64,000 bases of DNA from Robertmurraya massiliosenegalensis JC6 (lineage in GTDB: Bacteria > Bacillota > Bacilli > Bacillales > Cytobacillaceae): NCBI RefSeq assembly GCF_000311725.1, contig NZ_HE978513.1, positions 424,005-488,004 of the forward strand. Reading direction: 5' to 3'. The notes under the pieces were generated by a model that saw only the letters and a program-made list of their open reading frames with translations, ran no database searches and was not told the DNA's origin. The translations under genes and the position numbers were made by a program. Below, piece after piece: positions 61,027 through 64,000 of the stretch; the stretch's first letter is position 1, and every line of letters starts with the position of its first letter.

Positions 61027-61055
61027 ATGATAGACGCGTATTTCATTTATGTCAA
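61027..61055 (-). promoter_or_regulatory. SigA promoter of fadR-fadB-etfBA
   Basis: TTGACA at 61055-61050 and TATCAT at 61032-61027, spacer 17, immediately upstream of the FadR operator. Confidence 0.8.
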
Positions 61056-61094
61056 GAAATTATCATTCTATTGTTTGCAGATAAATGGACGAGC

Positions 61095-62798
61095 TTACGC
61101 TTTGATTTCTTCTTCATTTTGTAGTTTTTTCTTTTCCTCATCAATTAACGATCTTCTTAATATTTTCCCAACTGCAGTCTTTGGTAATTCATTTCTAAAT
61201 TCATAGATCCTTGGAACTTTGTATGCCGCTAAATGTTTTCTAGCAAACTGATCAAGCTCTTGTTCTGTCACATTAGCGCCTTCTTTGAGCACGACATAGG
61301 CTTTGACCGTTTCACCGCGGTATGGATCAGGGACACCTGCTGCTACCACTTCTACAATGTCTGGATGCTCATACAATACCTCTTCAATTTCCCGAGGATA
61401 AATATTAAAGCCTCCTGCAATAATCATATCTTTTTTGCGATCGACTACGTAAAAATAGCCAGCTTCATCCATATAACCTAAATCTCCAGTTAACAGCCAA
61501 CCTTCTCTTAGTGTCTGAGCTGTTTCTTCCGGGCGATTCCAGTACCCCTTCATCACTTGTGGACCTTTTACACATATTTCGCCAATTTCTCCGGCTGGTA
61601 ATCTTTCGCCTGTCTCTAACGAAAAAACTGCCGCATCAGTGTCAGGCCATGGAACACCAATGCTTCCTTTTACGCGGGGACGGTCCCAAAGAAAATTCGC
61701 ATGGGTTACAGGAGAAGATTCAGTTAAACCGTACCCTTCAACCAATTTCCCACCTGTTACTTCTTCAAATTTTTGCTGAACCTCAACAGGCAACGGAGCT
61801 GAACCTGAAATACATGAGTCAATTGATGAAAGATCATATTTTTGCAAGTCTGGATGATTTAATAAGCCAATGTACATAGTAGGTGCACCAGGGAATAAAG
61901 TAGGCCGCTGTTTTTCTATCGTCTTTAAGGCAGTCTCCATATCAAATTTCGGAAGAAGAACCATTTTGTTTCCTTGCATAACAGACAAAATTAAAACAGT
62001 GGTCATCCCGTATACGTGGAAAAATGGTAGAAATCCAAGAACGACTTCCTCCCCTTTTTTACACTTATAAAGCCATGCTTCACACATCGAGGCATTTGCG
62101 ACCAAGTTTTTATGCGTTAACATAACGCCTTTCGGAAAACCCGTTGTTCCTCCTGTGTATTGCAGTAAAGCGAGATCTTCTTCAAAATCAAATTCCGGCT
62201 CCTGCAAAGGCTTTTGAGGCTGTTTTACTATTTCTGTTAAAAGATGTTGATTCCCTTCATGTTGAACATTAACGGAAAATCCGTATTGCTTTTTCTGAAT
62301 AAATGGATAAACCAAGTTCTTTGGAAACGGTAAATAGTCTTTGATAGCGGTTACAATTATGTGTTGCAACTCCGTTTTTGCCATCACTTTCGTAACACGA
62401 GGATAAAGGATATCAAGAGTGATAATAATTTTCGAACCGGAATCATTCATTTGATATTCAAGTTCTCGTTCGACATAGAGCGGATTCGTTTGGACGACAA
62501 TTCCGCCAGCAAATAGTATCCCATAATAACTAATTACCGATTGCGGACAGTTCGGTAGCATGATCGCAACTCTGTCGCCTCTTTCTACTCCTAAGCTTTG
62601 CAAATAACCAGCAAACTTGAGTGATGCAGCGTACACTTCATGATAAGTCATTTCTTTGCCCATAAAGTGAATGGCTATTTTATCAGGATTTTCTTCGGCT
62701 GTTTTCTTTAAATAGTTTTGAACAGGTTCATTTGAGTATGTTAAAGTATGTGGAATTTCCTCTGGATAGCTCTTTAGCCAAGGCTTCAAATCAGTCAT
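61095..62798 (-). CDS. lcfA: Long-chain fatty-acid-CoA ligase
   Basis: 567 residues of the AMP-forming acyl-CoA synthetase family. P-loop YTGGTTGFPKGV, the VEGYGLTESSP motif, the GWLLTGDLGYMDEAGYFYVVDRKKDMI hinge region and the C-terminal lysine in LPKTAVGKILRR are all present. Activates long-chain fatty acids for beta-oxidation. Lies upstream of fadR as in B. subtilis but separated from it by a fadR promoter. GGGGGGCC precedes the ATG. Confidence 0.96.
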   Translation of the reverse strand: MTDLKPWLKSYPEEIPHTLTYSNEPVQNYLKKTAEENPDKIAIHFMGKEMTYHEVYAASLKFAGYLQSLGVERGDRVAIMLPNCPQSVISYYGILFAGGIVVQTNPLYVERELEYQMNDSGSKIIITLDILYPRVTKVMAKTELQHIIVTAIKDYLPFPKNLVYPFIQKKQYGFSVNVQHEGNQHLLTEIVKQPQKPLQEPEFDFEEDLALLQYTGGTTGFPKGVMLTHKNLVANASMCEAWLYKCKKGEEVVLGFLPFFHVYGMTTVLILSVMQGNKMVLLPKFDMETALKTIEKQRPTLFPGAPTMYIGLLNHPDLQKYDLSSIDSCISGSAPLPVEVQQKFEEVTGGKLVEGYGLTESSPVTHANFLWDRPRVKGSIGVPWPDTDAAVFSLETGERLPAGEIGEICVKGPQVMKGYWNRPEETAQTLREGWLLTGDLGYMDEAGYFYVVDRKKDMIIAGGFNIYPREIEEVLYEHPDIVEVVAAGVPDPYRGETVKAYVVLKEGANVTEQELDQFARKHLAAYKVPRIYEFRNELPKTAVGKILRRSLIDEEKKKLQNEEEIKA

Positions 62799-62851
62799 AG
62801 TGGCCCCCCTATTCTTGAAAATTTTTCGAACATTCTAATTGTTCATTATTC

Positions 62852-62881
62852 ATTATAATATAGTACGCTCTATACTGACAA
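62852..62881 (-). promoter_or_regulatory. SigA promoter of lcfA
   Basis: TTGTCA at 62881-62876 and TATAAT at 62857-62852, spacer 18, 53 bases before the lcfA start. TGAATAATGAACAATT follows the -10 and is at best a degraded FadR half-site. Confidence 0.75.
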
Positions 62882-62917
62882 TGAAATCTTACTTGACATG
62901 CCTGTCTTTTAGAATTT

Positions 62918-62973
62918 CGCCGTTTTCGCATAGATGGTGGCTTTTTGTAAAAATCCAGAAGGCCAGTTTATCC
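62918..62973 (+). repeat. Short dispersed repeat family 2, copy C
   Basis: CGCCGTTTTCGCATAGATGG followed by CTTTTTGTAAAAATCCAGAAGGCC in part. Core shared with copies at 30901, 38593 and the inverted copy near 46425. Confidence 0.75.
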
Positions 62974-63010
62974 AGATATTTTCATGAAACGCTAGTGTAA
63001 TTGCCTAAAG

Positions 63011-63043
63011 CACAAAAAAACGCCGAAGCCTCGACGTTTTTTG
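63011..63043 (-). terminator. Terminator after yshE and the small peptide gene
   Basis: ACGTCGAGG / CTTCGGCGT stem followed by seven T on the minus strand, nine bases past the 24-codon frame. Confidence 0.9.
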
Positions 63044-63050
63044 ATCTTAC

Positions 63051-63125
63051 TTAAAATAAATAGAAAATGCCGATGACAACAAATACAGCACATAAAACAA
63101 AAAGGATTTTTGCTAATTTCTCCAA
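63051..63125 (-). CDS. Possible 24-residue membrane peptide
   Basis: A TTG start with GGAG nine bases upstream opens a 24-codon frame, too short for usual ORF calling. The product starts MEKLAK and is then a single hydrophobic segment (about residues 7-24) without polar residues. It begins 14 bases after the yshE stop and ends just before the shared terminator, which argues for a real gene in the same transcript. Function unknown. Confidence 0.55.
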   Translation of the reverse strand: MEKLAKILFVLCAVFVVIGIFYLF

Positions 63126-63138
63126 CTAAACTCGCTCC

Positions 63139-63546
63139 TTATGCGATATTCGCACCAATTACAAATGATAAACTTATCGAAATCATCATCGAAATAAAAC
63201 CTACCGCACGGTTATCATTTTCAATTTCTTCATCGATTTTAAATTTTGGGGTGAAAAATTCAAAAATGAAATACCCAATTAATAGTAAGAAGAAGCCATA
63301 CGCTCCCCAACCAATCATCGTAAATAACGTGTCATGATGAGAAATGGAATGTCGGAATACGTTCACAATCCCGAAGATCTTTCCTCCCGTAGCCATCGCT
63401 ACTGCGATATTTCCTTTTTTAATTTCTTCCCAGTTCCGATATTTTGTTACTAGCTCAAAAATCGCTAAAAAGACGACAAGACATAAAATCACAACACTAA
63501 AATAGGCTGCTGTCTGTACGTATTCGTTTTCCCAAAAACCACTCAT
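63139..63546 (-). CDS. yshE: DUF350 membrane protein YshE
   Basis: 135 residues with four membrane segments (about 10-28, 48-62, 72-97, 112-132), matching the DUF350 family and the position of yshE next to mutS2 in B. subtilis. Conserved pieces include GNIAVAMATGGKIFGIVNVF and the NDNRAVGFISMMISISLSFVIGANI end. Function unknown. It lies between mutS2 and lcfA. Confidence 0.92.
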   Translation of the reverse strand: MSGFWENEYVQTAAYFSVVILCLVVFLAIFELVTKYRNWEEIKKGNIAVAMATGGKIFGIVNVFRHSISHHDTLFTMIGWGAYGFFLLLIGYFIFEFFTPKFKIDEEIENDNRAVGFISMMISISLSFVIGANIA

Positions 63547-63604
63547 CTCGAACTCACCCCATAATTCTAGGCACCTCTTTTTTCGCTAAAAAAGAGATAT
63601 TTCC

Positions 63605-64000
63605 TTATTTAAATTCTACTACTGTCACACCGGTTCCGCCTTCTCCTGCATCGCCAAAACGAATTTTCTTCACAGAACGATGATTGCGCAAGTATTCTTG
63701 TACACCTTGTCTTAATGCACCCGTTCCTTTTCCATGAATAATGGAAACGCGAGGGTACCCAGCTAATAGGGCATCGTCAATATATTTCTCTACCCGGACA
63801 AGGGCATCTTCAAACCGTTCCCCTCTTAGGTCTAATTCTAACCCAACATGGAAATCCTTGCCTTTGATCGTTGCCATCGGTTTCGTTTGTACAACTTTTT
63901 CACTCTTAATAAACTGCAAATCTGACTCATTAACTTTCATTTTTAATATTCCGATTTGAACCTGCCATTCTTTCTCTGACACTTTTTCAATCAGATGACC
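63605..64000 (-). CDS. mutS2: MutS2 endonuclease, C-terminal part (5' end outside the window)
   Basis: The last 131 codons of a gene that remains open to the window edge. They contain the Smr nuclease domain: [25 protein letters not shown] and [18 protein letters not shown] with the LDLRG and HGKG motifs. MutS2 acts in recombination control and ribosome rescue in Bacillus. The apparent GTG at 63982 is internal; six further codons are open upstream. Confidence 0.93.
   Translation of the reverse strand, partial: GHLIEKVSEKEWQVQIGILKMKVNESDLQFIKSEKVVQTKPMATIKGKDFHVGLELDLRGERFEDALVRVEKYIDDALLAGYPRVSIIHGKGTGALRQGVQEYLRNHRSVKKIRFGDAGEGGTGVTVVEFK

Noticed and set aside
62836-62853. FadR box at the lcfA promoter
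   Set aside because: TGAATAATGAACAATTAG shares only one half of the consensus, so I do not call it an operator.

Overview
The window is a chromosomal segment from an endospore-forming member of the Bacillaceae, close to Bacillus in gene content. Almost every gene lies on the minus strand, and the order largely follows the Bacillus subtilis block folC-valS-ysxE-spoVID-hemLBDCXA-ysxC-lonA-lonB-clpX-tig-ysoA-leu/ilv-ysnB-rdgB-rph-gerM-racE-ysmB-gerE-ysmA-sdhBAC-yslB-lysC-uvrC-trxA-etfA-etfB-fadB-fadR-lcfA-yshE-mutS2. Spore genes (spoVID, ysxE, lonB, gerE, gerM), Gram-positive riboswitch and T-box leaders, strong GGAGG ribosome binding sites and frequent TTG/GTG starts all agree with this. Lineage is inferred from gene families and order, not from a marker gene.

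Layout. 1-6.2 kb: a large secreted protein with two von Willebrand A domains and a membrane diguanylate cyclase. 6.2-10.7 kb: folC and valS, the latter behind a valine T-box. 10.7-13.6 kb: an unusual array of seven phased TTCCGGAA palindromes, a small membrane protein gene, and the spore genes ysxE and spoVID. 13.7-20.1 kb: the haem operon hemAXCDBL with a PerR-like box over the hemA promoter. 20.3-23.7 kb: a small membrane protein and an amino-acid ABC transporter. 23.9-34.1 kb: protein quality control (ysxC, lonA, lonB, clpX, tig) and ysoA. 34.2-42.1 kb: branched-chain amino acid synthesis (ilvE; ilvB-ilvN-ilvC-leuB-leuC-leuD) behind a leucine T-box, with leuA missing from its usual place. 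42.6-48.9 kb: tRNA-Arg, nucleotide and RNA housekeeping (rph, rdgB, ysnB), gerM, racE, a MarR regulator, gerE and the thioesterase ysmA. 49-52.2 kb: succinate dehydrogenase. 52.5-57.3 kb: yslB, lysC behind a lysine riboswitch, uvrC, trxA. 57.5-62.8 kb: fatty-acid degradation (fadR, fadB, etfB, etfA, lcfA) with a FadR box in front of fadR. 63-64 kb: a 24-codon membrane peptide gene, yshE and the 3' end of mutS2, which runs off the window.

Functionally the window is mostly core metabolism. I found no phage, transposase, CRISPR array, secondary-metabolite cluster or recognisable defence system. The least ordinary material is intergenic: a 290-300 bp repeat present three times, a second shorter repeat family present about four times, and the TTCCGGAA array. 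Regulatory points worth checking are a FadR-like box over the ysmA promoter and a promoter plus FadR box separating lcfA from fadR.
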